Origin: Bin87 sp963666865
GTDB taxonomy: Bacteria > Chloroflexota > Dehalococcoidia > Lucifugimonadales > UBA3495
Assembly (NCBI GenBank): GCA_963666865.1
Contig: OY763072.1
Coordinates: 1,364,001-1,428,000, forward strand
Direction: 5' to 3'
DNA length: 64,000 bases
Position numbers and translations under genes: made by a program. The notes under the pieces are model-generated. The model saw only the letters and a list, made by a program, of their open reading frames with translations. It was not told where the DNA came from and ran no database searches. This document shows, in pieces, positions 41,407 to 51,071 of this stretch (position 1 is its first letter; each line of letters begins with the position of its first letter).

Positions 41407-42434
41407 CTAGGCGTGCTCGCCGCCCGGGCCCTCGCCGCCGCTGCCCTCAGCGCCTTCTCCTCCCGTGTGGGGCACGGGACCGGGACTGCCGCAGTCGAAC
41501 ACCTCCAGGTGCACCATGTACCCGTCGTAGGCCAGAGGCCAGGCCGGGTTCACCGGAAACCGACAGGGTCGAGATGGCCTGCTGTCCCGGGTTCAGGTCG
41601 CCCAGCGCATCGGGTCCCAGCTCTCCCACGGTCTGGGTTCCCGACTTCAGGTGGGGATCCACCTGGACGTAGCACTGGGTCTGGGAGAGGGTGTTCTGCA
41701 CCGTGGCGCTGACGGACTGGGTGGCGGCATCGTAGCGTGCGGACACGGCCAGTCCTCCCAGCACGCCGTTCCAGGGCTGGTCGAGGGGGGTGACGGGGCT
41801 GGACATGGCGGCTTCCTGGGCGGCTTCGTTGCTGCCACCCGCCGGCGCTTTCGCCGCCACTGCCGCCATGCTCACCGATGCCCTCGCCGCCGGCCTGGGA
41901 ACCCTCAGCACCGCCGCCCACCTCGGCATGGGCAATCCAACCGGTGAAGGCATCCGGCGTGGCGGGCAGTTTGACCAGCATCGTCTGGCCGGGAGCCATG
42001 TCAACCGGAATGGTGGGGCCAAGTTCGGCGCCGTTGGAGAGGTGGACTTCGACCCTGACCTGGCTGAGGACGTTGGCGGAGGTGTTCTCCACCGTGCCCA
42101 CGAAGGCATTTGCCCCAGCGTCGTAGTACAGGAAGAGGCGGGCGCCGCCGCGGACCGCGTCGAAGGTGTCATTGGGGGCCAGGATGGCGCCGCTGGCCTC
42201 CTCGCTGCCCGAGCCTCCGCTTTCGCCGCGGATACCCCGTTCGCCGCCGGGTCCGTGTTCACCGGGGCTTTCGCCCCGGGATATCTCCAGGGCGGTCTTC
42301 GCGCCGCCCGGGTCCCAGCCATCGGCAATCCTGGGGTAGTTGGCGTAGCCGAGGAGGACACCAGCGCCGAGCCGGCTTGCCGCGACGGGCACGATCACGA
42401 GGGATTTCTTGTTCAACTTCCGGCTGATCATCAT
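41407..42434 (-). pseudogene. FxLYD-like exported protein, frameshifted
   Basis: ATG 42434 follows AAAGGAG. A basic N-terminus and hydrophobic segment (signal/anchor) lead to an FxLYD-like beta domain (GGARLFLYYDAGANAFVGTV; SQVRVEVHLSNGAELGPTIP). Sense then passes to a second frame near 41850 (LGGLAVSARYDAATQSVSAT; YVQVDPHLKSGTQTVGELGP) and to a third near 41560 (AYDGYMVHLEVFDCGSPGPV), ending at TAG 41407-41409. Two shifts in about 340 codons show a decayed or error-prone gene. Confidence 0.7.
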
Positions 42435-42768
42435 TCCACTCCTTTGGTGAGTCGTATTGGTTACTGTTCAGAATAGGAGCGGAATGTCGCAGAAATGTGT
42501 CAGCCACCATGACGAAAAGAGGATTGAATTTAGAGAGGGGAAACGTGACCGGAGGGATCCAAGAGCGGTGTTTGTGGGATTGGGCCGCTGAGGTCCACCC
42601 TCGTTGATGAGTGGCCATCCTGGACCGTCTGGGACCCCGATCTCGGCCAAAGATCCTTGACAGGTCTGGGCGTTTCGCCTAGCATGGAACTACTCTCCCT
42701 CGTGATCCACTGGGCTTCGAGCCGGGCCGATCGCGGGGATTATTTTTGCCCTCAGAGCGGTGCTATTG
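42435..42768. other. intergenic, no supported gene
   Basis: A divergent gap of about 330 bp between two pseudogenes. No clear promoter pair or repeat was recognised. Confidence 0.5.
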
Positions 42769-43405
42769 ATGACCGCGCCGCTTCGCCTGGCCCTGTTCAT
42801 AGACGGACAGAATGCGTACCGGCGAGCGCGGGCCCTCTTTTCCCCAATGCTCAGTCCAGCAGAGACGGGCAGTTCAGCCCCATGGATCTGGGGCGCCTGA
42901 TCGCAGGCAGAGGGGCCCGAACGGCGCTCCCTGCACGCTGTCGGAGGTGCGGATTTGCTCCGGAGAACCAGACGCGAGGCGGGATCCTCGCACCTACGCG
43001 GCTCACCGAAAGCAAATCCAGCGGTGGGCATCGGATGGAGCGACGGTGATCACCCTAGCCCTCCGTTACCCGCCGGGCTGGCCAACGGTGCCCGCCCAGG
43101 AGAAAGGTGTCGATGTCGCCCTGGCCGTTGACTTCGTGAAGCTGGGGATCGAGGGCGAGTACGACGTCGGCGTGATGATGTCCACGGATAATGACTTGCT
43201 GCCGGCGCTGGAGGTCGTCCGCGACTATGCTCCGGGCAGGATCCACGTCGCGGTGTCCGCCTGGAGCGTTCCGGGTCAGCACCAACGTCTGCGTCTCCCC
43301 GGCCTCTGGTGCCACTGGTTGAGCCTGGAGGACTATAAACCGTGGTGGATCGGACCCGGTATTAACGCCGGCCGTCGGTCTGCAACTGTTATTACGCGGA
43401 ATTGA
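42769..43405 (+). pseudogene. NYN-domain (LabA/DUF88-like) nuclease, two frameshifts
   Basis: ATG 42769 opens MTAPLRLALFIDGQNAYRRA, the NYN strand with catalytic Asp. Near 42840 sense moves to a second frame (FPNAQSSRDGQFSPMDLGRL), and near 42915 to a third (LSEVRICSGEPDARRDPRTY; EKGVDVALAVDFVKLG; VGVMMSTDNDLLPALEVV), ending at TGA 43403-43405. All acidic residues of the NYN/PIN site are still encoded. Intact relatives would be RNases of about 215 residues. The next frame starts on the overlapping TTGA. Confidence 0.75.
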
Positions 43406-43677
43406 ATAAGCGCGGTCGCTATTCAGTTTTTCAGGCTGAAGTCATAATAGCGCCGCAGTTCGGCCTGGGCTATAGCCGCGTCGACTCACTCACGCGCTCC
43501 GTACTCAAGCGCTACAGGATGAAGGGGAGCGTGCTTTCCTGGACCGGTTGCTGGGATCATGGCGAGATTGATGGGGCGTTGCTGACTATGGACGAGGAAC
43601 TGCGGCAGCGGATAAACGCCCAGCCATGGTTGGAATGGGAGGCGCAGAACGTGCGGCAGCATCGGAGGTTACCATAA
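43402..43677 (+). CDS. hypothetical protein, doubtful
   Basis: A 91-codon frame starting at TTG 43402, which overlaps the stop of the NYN pseudogene. No family recognised; it contains GLGYSRVDSLTRSVLKRYRM and MDEELRQRINAQPWLEWEAQ, which look moderately protein-like. Its surroundings are decayed. Confidence 0.3.
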   Translation: MNKRGRYSVFQAEVIIAPQFGLGYSRVDSLTRSVLKRYRMKGSVLSWTGCWDHGEIDGALLTMDEELRQRINAQPWLEWEAQNVRQHRRLP

Positions 43678-44688
43678 GGTCGGAGTTGGGGGCATCGATT
43701 TGGACCGGCACGAGACCTATACAGAAAGTAGAGCCGAACCGTGAACAGTGGTTAGCGCTGCATCACGCCTTCCGGCGGTATTGTGAGGCCAGGCCATGGG
43801 AACGGCTGGCCAACGAGGATGTGCTGGCGGTCAATGATCCCCTGGGCTACTTCAAGGGCCACTGCGTGGCGCTGCCGGTCGGTGCTGAGGCGCTGGAACG
43901 TGGTCTGGCGCTGAGCGCGGTGCTGGGCGACCGTGAAGAACTGGACAACGGGGAACGGAAAGCCATGCGCGACCTGGGCCTCAGGTACCGTGGCCGGGGC
44001 AGATGGCCGATCTTCCGCAGCATAGTTCCTGGGTGCTGGCCCTGGTACTTGAGCGGGGACGAGGCCCGCTTTCTGACCATCGCGCTGGACAACGTTCGGG
44101 ACGTGGCAGAGCGGATGGGACATGGCATGATTGACCTCTACGCCGGCCGGGACCCCAGCGAGGTGCTGACCCGGTCGCTGCGAAACGGTGCTTGGCAGGA
44201 CGGGTGGGAACCACTGAAACCGCTGCCGCTGCCCGTTGAGGAGCATCCGGTGGATACGGACCGGCTGCGAACGATCAGCGGGTCCGCGCCCGCTGGATCG
44301 GCAATGTGGGAGGCAACGGCGTCGTATATTCCCACCGGTGCAGGACGGAAATGGCACAAGGCCTTACCTGCCCACGCTGGTTATGGTGGTCGAGCGCGGC
44401 TCCGGGTTGATACTCACGGTGCGGATGCTGGGGCGGGTTCCGACGGCGGAGGAGAAGCAGGAACCGGTGCTGAAGTTGCTGGAGCGGGCGGACCGGTTGC
44501 CGGGCGCGGTGGTGTGCGACCGGGAGGATACCGCCGCCCTGGACATCGGGTTGTACGTTGGGCCCACGCCGGAGCTGGACCTGATCAAGGACGATCTGCT
44601 TGCACTGTTCTCCGCTGACCAGAGAACCGCCTGCCATGAATACTTGGTGCTGGAGCGACGTTCGAGGCGGATCCGTGGCTCCGTGTAG
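43626..44688 (+). pseudogene. DUF7309/DUF6930-like protein, frameshifted
   Basis: The first frame (43626 to about 44345) has WLALHHAFRRYCEARPWERL, KAMRDLGLRYRGRGRWPIFR and PWYLSGDEARFLTIALDNVR. This is the N-terminal domain pattern with R-G-x-x-x-W-P-x-F-R-S and P-W-x-L. Near 44345 sense moves to another frame (RPYLPTLVMVVERGSGLILT; EYLVLERRSR-like tail), the DUF6930-like C-terminal domain, ending TAG 44686-44688. One indel restores a single protein of about 350 residues. Function of the family is unknown. Confidence 0.65.
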
Positions 44689-45086
44689 ATGGCATTATGT
44701 AATAGCCCTTGAGCGAACCAAGATGGGCATCATTGGAGATCATGGGGGACAATGGCGGAGTTCCGTGAACGTCGATGGCAGACTTCCGTTCAAAATCTGC
44801 CATTCCTAAACTAAAGCCAAGGTGAAATGCGCAGATGGTGGGAGGTCAAACGATGGAGCCGGGTCGTTCCCCAAGTACGGATGAGAAGGATTCACGGGCT
44901 TAACCCAGCTGATCATCATCGCCACTTAGTCGGCTAACTGTCAGAACAATCCTTTCGTTACGAAGATTTCCCAAAGCAGCACGTCAAGCCGTCGTGGTAA
45001 TACTGATGGCCGGTTCGAGTCTTCTTAGGTGGGCCGGACTGGGAAAGTGACCGGCAACGGGCAAATATGTGGAGACGGGCCGGCGC
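44689..45086. other. intergenic, no supported gene
   Basis: About 400 bp between the DUF6930-like pseudogene and the end of the NHL gene. No gene, tRNA or clear terminator was recognised. Confidence 0.5.
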
Positions 45087-46085
45087 CTACAAGTTTATTG
45101 AGGGCTCCTCGTAATCCTTTAGCTTGTTGTAGATTTGAAGCCGGTGATGGTAGGACTCCAAAACTATGATCCGGTCGTCTGCGTCAACGTTGACGGCCAC
45201 TGGCCGCCGGAACCGCCATTCAGGCTCCAGATCTGTCCGCCGCCTGGCTTTTATGATATCCGGATTGGCGTCGATGTAGGTCCGGGCCCATGGCGAAGGC
45301 TCTTGGGCGTCACCGACCAGCGCCGTAATATATTGGCCGTCCGCAGCGTAGATCTGGACTCGGTGGTTCCCCCAGTCAGTTACGTAAACATCTCCATCTG
45401 AGTCCACAGCTACACCGGATGGCCCTTTGAGCGAACCCACCCCGGTGCTGGAGCCTTCGAACTTAACGAGCAACTCTCCAGTAGGGGCGAATTTTTGCAC
45501 CCGGTTATTTCCCCAATCCGCGACGTAGATGTTGTCCTGACGGTCGATGCAGATGCCCCATGGCATCTCCAGATCTCCGTCACCGCCACCTCGCTTCCCG
45601 AATTTGGACTGAAACTCACCGATCTGGTTGAAACTCTGCACCCGGTGATTCAAGCTGTCCACCACCCAAACGGTTCCCCGGGAGTCGAAAGCAATTCCTG
45701 ACGGTCCGTTTAGCTGCCCGTCTCCGCTGCCGGACCTGCCCCAGTGATATCGATAACTACCCTCTTCACTGTAAATGGTTACCCGGTTGAGATACTCGTC
45801 CGAAACGAACACTCGGCCGGTACGGTCCAAATCAATTGACCGGGGCCAAACGAAGCGCCCGTCTTCCTCGCCGACGGAGCCGAACTGTCCCTGAAACTCG
45901 TGGTCAAAGTTGATCTTGGTGACACGCTGCCCCAATTGTTCCACACCGCGGCTCAACACATAAATTCGACCGTTCGGTCCCAGGACGAAATCCTGGGGAG
46001 CCCAAAATCCAAAGCCGTCCTGACTGTACATGCCTATGCAGTAGCTGTAGTCATACACCCGGCCGGCGGCGACAGTGGTCAGCAT
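45087..46085 (-). CDS. NHL-repeat beta-propeller protein
   Basis: Predicted 332-residue protein with about six NHL blades, each close to the pattern G-(I/V)-A-(F/V)-D-x-x-G-x-(V/I)-(Y/W)-V-x-D-x-x-N-H-R-(V/I)-Q, e.g. WVVDSLNHRVQSF and YVTDWGNHRVQIY. It has no signal peptide. The end (TYIDANPDIIKARRRTDLEP...HHRLQIY) is shared with the NHL protein at the window start. Third gene of a minus-strand operon behind DUF1800 and DUF1501 genes, 36 bp after the latter. GAGGGG precedes the ATG. Probably a scaffold or binding propeller. Confidence 0.88.
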   Translation of the reverse strand: MLTTVAAGRVYDYSYCIGMYSQDGFGFWAPQDFVLGPNGRIYVLSRGVEQLGQRVTKINFDHEFQGQFGSVGEEDGRFVWPRSIDLDRTGRVFVSDEYLNRVTIYSEEGSYRYHWGRSGSGDGQLNGPSGIAFDSRGTVWVVDSLNHRVQSFNQIGEFQSKFGKRGGGDGDLEMPWGICIDRQDNIYVADWGNNRVQKFAPTGELLVKFEGSSTGVGSLKGPSGVAVDSDGDVYVTDWGNHRVQIYAADGQYITALVGDAQEPSPWARTYIDANPDIIKARRRTDLEPEWRFRRPVAVNVDADDRIIVLESYHHRLQIYNKLKDYEEPSINL

Positions 46086-46121
46086 ATCCCCTCTCCCGCG
46101 AACTATTTTGAGGTCCTGAAG

Positions 46122-47264
46122 CTACACGAAGGACATTTGCTCGAAGTGTCCACCGACGATGGGTACAGGGTCTAGTCCCAGCCACTTTTCCGCCAAAGTG
46201 GAGTAGAAGCCACGGAAATCATAGTTGGGCGCCAGGTCTCCCTGAGTGAGATCCCCCGGTTCCAGCGAGGGATAGGTCCCGTACATTCCACCATTCACTC
46301 GGTCGCCAATGGCGAACGCTACCCCAGCCGCTCCGTGGTCGGTACCAGTGCCATTATCGCGGACGCGGCGCCCAAACTCGCTGAACAACATGATAACCAC
46401 CTCGTCTGAGGCGTCGTGCTCACGCAGGTCGGCGAAGAAGTCGCGTATGGCAACGGAAATTTCCGTCCAAAGTTTTTCATGTGGTCCCAGCTGGTCATAG
46501 TGGGTGTCGAAGGGCCCGTGGGAGGTGTAAAACACCTGGGTGCCCAGGCCGGCCAGATGCACTTGGGCCACGTCTCTGAGGCGCCTGGCGATGGCATTGT
46601 TGGCGTACTCTACGTTTGAAGAATAGGTCTCGGGAGCAACCCGGATGATGTCGGCTCCTCGCAACGCATCCCGTCCTGCCTGTCCCAGATATTCCATGGT
46701 CGGTCCGGCGCCGATGAAGGGAGAGTACATGCGGGCAAAGGTCTCCAACAACTGGATCCGATCTTGCTCGGAGGCGATTCCCGGATTTGATGAGAGTACG
46801 CCGTATGAAGGAAGGTGGTTGACGGAAGTAACGGGAACCCCCTTCATGGCCAGTGCCCGCGGCAGGCCCTGGCCCAAGTTAACTCCCTTCAGTACGTTCT
46901 CCCCGCCAGGATCCAAGTCCCGGACGACCTTGGCGAGCCAGCCGTCAATCCCGATGGAATCCGGCTCGCAGGTATGCCAGATGTCCATGGCACGAAAGTG
47001 CGAACGGGGTGAATTTTCAAACCCGATTCCGTGAATGATTGCCAGGTTGCCCTGGTCGTAGATTTCTTTCAACGGCTCCGAATCAGCCCGGAATGCCAGT
47101 TGGTCATTTATGGGCAGCAATTGGTCTTCGGGGACATGGACCTTGGGCCGGTTATCCCAATACAGGGGATTGCTATAAGGAACAATCGTATTGAGATAGT
47201 CGTTGGCCCCAGTTAGCTCCAGCACGACCAGCACGGGGTCTTTATGGGTTGATGCCATTTCCAT
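46122..47264 (-). CDS. DUF1501 family protein
   Basis: Predicted 380-residue protein with the alkaline-phosphatase-superfamily-like DUF1501 pattern: LVVLELTGANDYLNTIVPYS near the start (here L-T-G-A-N-D for the usual G-G-x-D), SHFRAMDIWHTCEPD, and a C-terminal MLFSEFGRRVRDNGTGTDHG (S-E-F-G-R...D-H-G), the family hallmark. Most relatives have a Tat signal; none is visible here. It pairs with the DUF1800 gene 29 bp upstream. The pair is widespread but biochemically undefined. Confidence 0.92.
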   Translation of the reverse strand: MEMASTHKDPVLVVLELTGANDYLNTIVPYSNPLYWDNRPKVHVPEDQLLPINDQLAFRADSEPLKEIYDQGNLAIIHGIGFENSPRSHFRAMDIWHTCEPDSIGIDGWLAKVVRDLDPGGENVLKGVNLGQGLPRALAMKGVPVTSVNHLPSYGVLSSNPGIASEQDRIQLLETFARMYSPFIGAGPTMEYLGQAGRDALRGADIIRVAPETYSSNVEYANNAIARRLRDVAQVHLAGLGTQVFYTSHGPFDTHYDQLGPHEKLWTEISVAIRDFFADLREHDASDEVVIMLFSEFGRRVRDNGTGTDHGAAGVAFAIGDRVNGGMYGTYPSLEPGDLTQGDLAPNYDFRGFYSTLAEKWLGLDPVPIVGGHFEQMSFV

Positions 47265-47293
47265 GTCCTTCTACATCAGTTGTATGCGCTTGC

Positions 47294-48709
47294 CTAGGCA
47301 AACTGATATTCTCGCGAGGCGGCAATCAAGGCCAAGACCTTGCTCACGTTGTGCATTGTAGCCCTGAATTCTTCGGGGGTGCTCCAGGCTAGATCGCCAC
47401 ATTTTTCGGCATGGGCAATCAATTCAGAATGGGTCGCCCTACTGACTTCCAACGGTCCCATCGCATCGAGACAAGCTTCCACTATCGCCTGGGGGGAATA
47501 ATCCCCATGCATATGCACATTCACCAACACCCGTTTGACGATAACCTGCACGCCAGGCAGTGAGATGTCTCCAAATATCCTAGCGGCAAAGTTCACCCGG
47601 CGCATCAAAACGCCGGGGTCGATCCATTCTGAGCCTGTGTGCCAACCCTCCACGCTGGGAGGATTGAGCAGCGCCTGTCCCTGCCAACCGCACTCCAACG
47701 CCAGATTGTTGAATCCTGGCTTGAAGCCTTCATAGTTGCCCGCCATACGCACAGTGCCAACGATCAATTCAGCCGGGCTTTTCACCCGGGCGAAACGGGC
47801 ATTCTTGAAGAACTCTGAGTTGAACAACGCTCGTAAAATAAACCGGATGTCGCCACGGGATTCATTGTAGGCATCCGCCAACAACTCGATGGCTTCAGGG
47901 TCAACTGGTGGTGTAACGTTCCAACTGGCGACATGGGGCTCGTCGGCGACGAAGAATCTGTAGAGGTGACGGGCCAGGAACCGGGCCGTAGCCGGTTGAT
48001 CCGCGATAATGTCCACGATGTCTTCGCCATTGAAGTTCCCGGTATACCCCAGGAAGGTTTTCTCCCGATCGTCGTGGTCCTCAGGTTTGTAGTCGAATAG
48101 CCAGTGGAAACGACCATAAGGGTTACGGGGAATCTTTGGGGCAATCGTCCATCCGGTAAAGGCCCTGGCTGCTTCCCTGATATCATCCTCTGAGTAGTTT
48201 CCGACTCCGAGGGAGAAAAGCTCCAACAGCTCCCGCCCCCAGTTTTCATTTATGGCGCCGTCACGATTTCCCTGGTTGTCCAACCAGAAGATCATGGCTG
48301 GCGACTTTGCAACCTCTACCAGCAGGTCGCGGTAAGTACCCAATCCGTATTCACGGAAGATGGCAATCTGGCGAGTCAGCTCCAGTGGATTGTCCACCTT
48401 GGAGTTGCTGGTGGCGAACAACTGATGCCAGAAGAGGGCCATCTTCTCTTCCAGAGGCCGTTTGGTGTTGATCATCCGGAACACCCAATTGGCCTGATTG
48501 ATTGGCAGCGCCCCGGCCCCCTCATAACCCGGGAAGAACCGGTACAGGAGTTCGTCGTCTATGGCCGGCTGCCGCTCTGGATACAGAAGCTCCTCGACCA
48601 CGGCTTCGTAGCCTTTGGAGACACGCTCCTCCAGTTCCTCACGAGTATCACCGAAGCCGGCCCGTCTCATTAGATGGGCCATCAATCGAATGTCTTCTTG
48701 GTGGGGCAT
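47294..48709 (-). CDS. DUF1800 family protein
   Basis: Predicted 471-residue, mostly helical protein. Signatures are HLMRRAGFGDTREELEERVS near the N-terminus, MALFWHQLFATSNSKVDNPL (W-H-x-x-F), NENWGRELLELFSLGVGNYS (N-E-N-x-x-R-E-L-x-E-L-F), FTGWTI, and the C-terminal KSPAELIVGTVR and PPSVEGWHTG. GGAGAGG precedes ATG 48709; the frame is open to TTG 48796. First gene of the DUF1800-DUF1501-NHL operon. Confidence 0.93.
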   Translation of the reverse strand: MPHQEDIRLMAHLMRRAGFGDTREELEERVSKGYEAVVEELLYPERQPAIDDELLYRFFPGYEGAGALPINQANWVFRMINTKRPLEEKMALFWHQLFATSNSKVDNPLELTRQIAIFREYGLGTYRDLLVEVAKSPAMIFWLDNQGNRDGAINENWGRELLELFSLGVGNYSEDDIREAARAFTGWTIAPKIPRNPYGRFHWLFDYKPEDHDDREKTFLGYTGNFNGEDIVDIIADQPATARFLARHLYRFFVADEPHVASWNVTPPVDPEAIELLADAYNESRGDIRFILRALFNSEFFKNARFARVKSPAELIVGTVRMAGNYEGFKPGFNNLALECGWQGQALLNPPSVEGWHTGSEWIDPGVLMRRVNFAARIFGDISLPGVQVIVKRVLVNVHMHGDYSPQAIVEACLDAMGPLEVSRATHSELIAHAEKCGDLAWSTPEEFRATMHNVSKVLALIAASREYQFA

Positions 48710-49510
48710 TGCCGCCTCTCCGTTTGTCGAGCCCAGAACGCTGAGCCAGGCGCCGATTGGCAACATATTAGGATTGGCCAAGTCGAATGTCAACAAAAAG
48801 CCGCAACAGGTAACCGTTCAGAGTTGATGAGGCGAATTCGCCGGGTCCACGGTCCCGCTGAAAAACACTGGCGCCCAAGCTCAAATCCACCGAAGGGAAA
48901 CGTCGGCGGTAGTCGGACAAGGGATGAAGGGTCAGGGAACGGGCTGGCGAGGACCTGATGCCGATGAAATGGACGATGCGGGATGTGGACGCCACGCCAG
49001 GGGGATGTTGACGGCCCGTGGTAGCGGCGTTGGGAGCGATCATCAGCGCAAATCGCTGGCGGAGGCGGTCAGGTGCCCAGCCTGAGCGCTGATCGGCAGG
49101 GGTGTGGCGGCATGGTGGACAGGTCAAACGCCGATGACGGCGTCAGGAAGGGAGGGGCAGGGCGCGCAGTCTCGCCAGGGCAGAGCTGAACTGGTTTTGC
49201 CAGGGCCAGCCCTGAGGCAGATGCAGGGTGAGATGCCGTCGCGCCGCTCCCTCTTAACCAACGCAGCACGGAGACCGACTTCACTCCGGCGTTGGCCACG
49301 GAATTACACCGATAATCATACAAAAGAAAGGGCAAGTAATACGTATATAATGCGCTCCATGGCCTATAATGTTGACCTGCAAAACAGGCTCCAAATCGCC
49401 TGCATCCTTTGGAACAGCACTGATGGCAACGGCAACGCACACCCGCGGGCTCCCTGGCGCCCCGTCCGCCCGGCCACGCGCGGCCGGCCCGGCCCTGTCG
49501 TTGCACCCCC
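48710..49510. other. 800-bp gap without a supported gene
   Basis: Between the DUF1800 gene and the IS4-like element. Frames of 100-160 codons exist on both strands but are Arg/Pro/Ala-rich shadows without family resemblance. A/T-rich pieces near 49345-49370 (TATATAATG, CTATAATG) could be -10 boxes. Confidence 0.5.
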
Positions 49511-50843
49511 CTGAAAGGGGTATGTAACGGTTTGTTACGGTGGCGCATGATGGGTGATCTCCAAGTTGGACTTGGGTTGAGGCCAAGGTTCAGGCAGCAG
49601 CCAGACGCGGGTCCAGAGGCGACCCTTGAGCAGCAAGCGCCGGAGCCAATTGATACCGAGGCGGATCACGCTGACGGTTCGCGCCGGACGAGTACGAGGG
49701 TCCCGGTGATTGGGCGACAATGCTTTGGGCGGAGCCCGCAGGTTGCCGGGATCAATTCTCCGGTCCTGGGCGTCTTCCACCCGGGTGCCGTAGGCCAGAG
49801 CCAGCAAGGTGGCCACCGACAGGACCAGCCAGTGACGGGAGACGCGAGTGGGGTCGGTCCTTCTGGTTTTGTCCCACTTCCAGCCCAGGCTCTTGAGGGC
49901 CTTGAAGCCCAGTTCGATCCAGAAGCGCAGGGCGTACCAACTCACGCCGACCTGGTCGGGCGCAAGGTCGGTGAGGATGATCCAGGGTTCATCCTGCTCG
50001 GCGTACCAGACCGCCAGCAGGGTGCAGCGGCGTTTGGCCTTAGCGGTGCTGAAGGCGGTGCCACGGCCGACCCAGGCCGTGTCGGGACGGGAGACGAAGC
50101 GGTGGGCGGGCAATCTTGTGCCGCCCTCGGCGCAGAAAGTGATGCTTTTGGGGTAGCGCATACAGGGGCGCCAGCCCTGCTCCCGTATCTGCGCCCACAG
50201 CCTGGGACTGGCAATGCCCCGGTCGCAGAGCACGATGACGGTCATTTCCTCGGGAACGGCTGGGGCCAGTTCCTTGAGCAATTCCACCGTGGGGTCGGCC
50301 CAGGAGCCTTTCTGGTTGGCCCAGCGGATGCTCCAGGCCACAGGAATGGCGCAACTACGGTAGAGCACGCTGATGACGATGGCCGTGGTCTGGTCGCCTT
50401 TGAGAGTGGGATCGATGGCCAACGCCAGGCGGCCGGAACACCACCAGGCCAGGACCCATTTCAGCAGCGGCGCGAAGCAGAGCGTGACGTCCATCTCGGT
50501 CTGGCAGGGTCGGGCCCGGTCCCTGCCGTCGTAGAGCCACTCCCGCAGATATTGGCGCCGGCCGTTCCAGGAACCCCAAGGCGAGAGGGCCGAGGCCACG
50601 GCGTTCTGGCAGGCACTACCCGCGAGGATAGCTCCGCAAACCCACAGCACCAAGCCGGTCAATTGTGGCTGGGAGAGGTGAGGTAAATGCGTTTCAATCG
50701 TTTTTTGCATCTGATAGCATTCCCTGGGAAGGCGCATCGAGGGTCTCCTGCATCTGGTCTTGTCATAACCAAGATGCCGAAGGCTGATGCGCCTTCCCAA
50801 GTTAATTCCAGAGCCGATTTCGGCCGTTACATACCCCTTTCAG
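49511..50843. mobile_element. IS4-type insertion sequence with perfect 20-bp inverted repeats, 1333 bp
   Basis: CTGAAAGGGGTATGTAACGG at 49511-49530 is repeated exactly in inverse at 50824-50843. Both outer flanks are runs of C (5 and 10), which may represent a CCCCC target duplication. One transposase gene fills the element. Confidence 0.93.
49535..50710 (-). CDS. IS4-like family transposase
   Basis: Predicted 391-residue transposase. RLALAIDPTLKGDQTTAIVI (D1), VIVLCDRGIASPRLWAQI (D2) and YALRFWIELGFKALKSLGW (R...E...K, the Y-R-E-K-like signature) give the DDE core. ATG 50710 (MQKTIETHLPHL) follows AGGGA. The frame stays open to 50800 within the element. Confidence 0.9.
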   Translation of the reverse strand: MQKTIETHLPHLSQPQLTGLVLWVCGAILAGSACQNAVASALSPWGSWNGRRQYLREWLYDGRDRARPCQTEMDVTLCFAPLLKWVLAWWCSGRLALAIDPTLKGDQTTAIVISVLYRSCAIPVAWSIRWANQKGSWADPTVELLKELAPAVPEEMTVIVLCDRGIASPRLWAQIREQGWRPCMRYPKSITFCAEGGTRLPAHRFVSRPDTAWVGRGTAFSTAKAKRRCTLLAVWYAEQDEPWIILTDLAPDQVGVSWYALRFWIELGFKALKSLGWKWDKTRRTDPTRVSRHWLVLSVATLLALAYGTRVEDAQDRRIDPGNLRAPPKALSPNHRDPRTRPARTVSVIRLGINWLRRLLLKGRLWTRVWLLPEPWPQPKSNLEITHHAPP

Positions 50844-50941
50844 CCCCCCCCCCGACTTTCCCCTTCTAAATCTGCAACGCAACCCCGGCGCTGCGAGTGG
50901 TCGCTCCATGGGGAGCGCCGTCGCGGGCCTGCTGAGTTTTT

Positions 50942-51002
50942 CCCGGCCCCTGGTCGTCCCGGAACCGCTCCCGGACCACCAGGGGCCGGGACTGTTTTTA
51001 TC
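50942..51002 (+). terminator. very strong orphan terminator-like hairpin
   Basis: A perfect 13-bp stem, CCCGGCCCCTGGT / ACCAGGGGCCGGG, with a 23-base loop is followed by ACTGTTTTTAT. No plus-strand gene lies before it, only the IS. It stands about 70 bp ahead of the giant surface-protein gene, so it is either a leftover of a gene removed by the IS or a leader attenuator. Confidence 0.75.
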
Positions 51003-51071
51003 CATCACTGATCCCACGCTGATGACGCTGCTCCGCGGCGCATCCAGCGGGACCTATGGAGGCGTGTCGTG

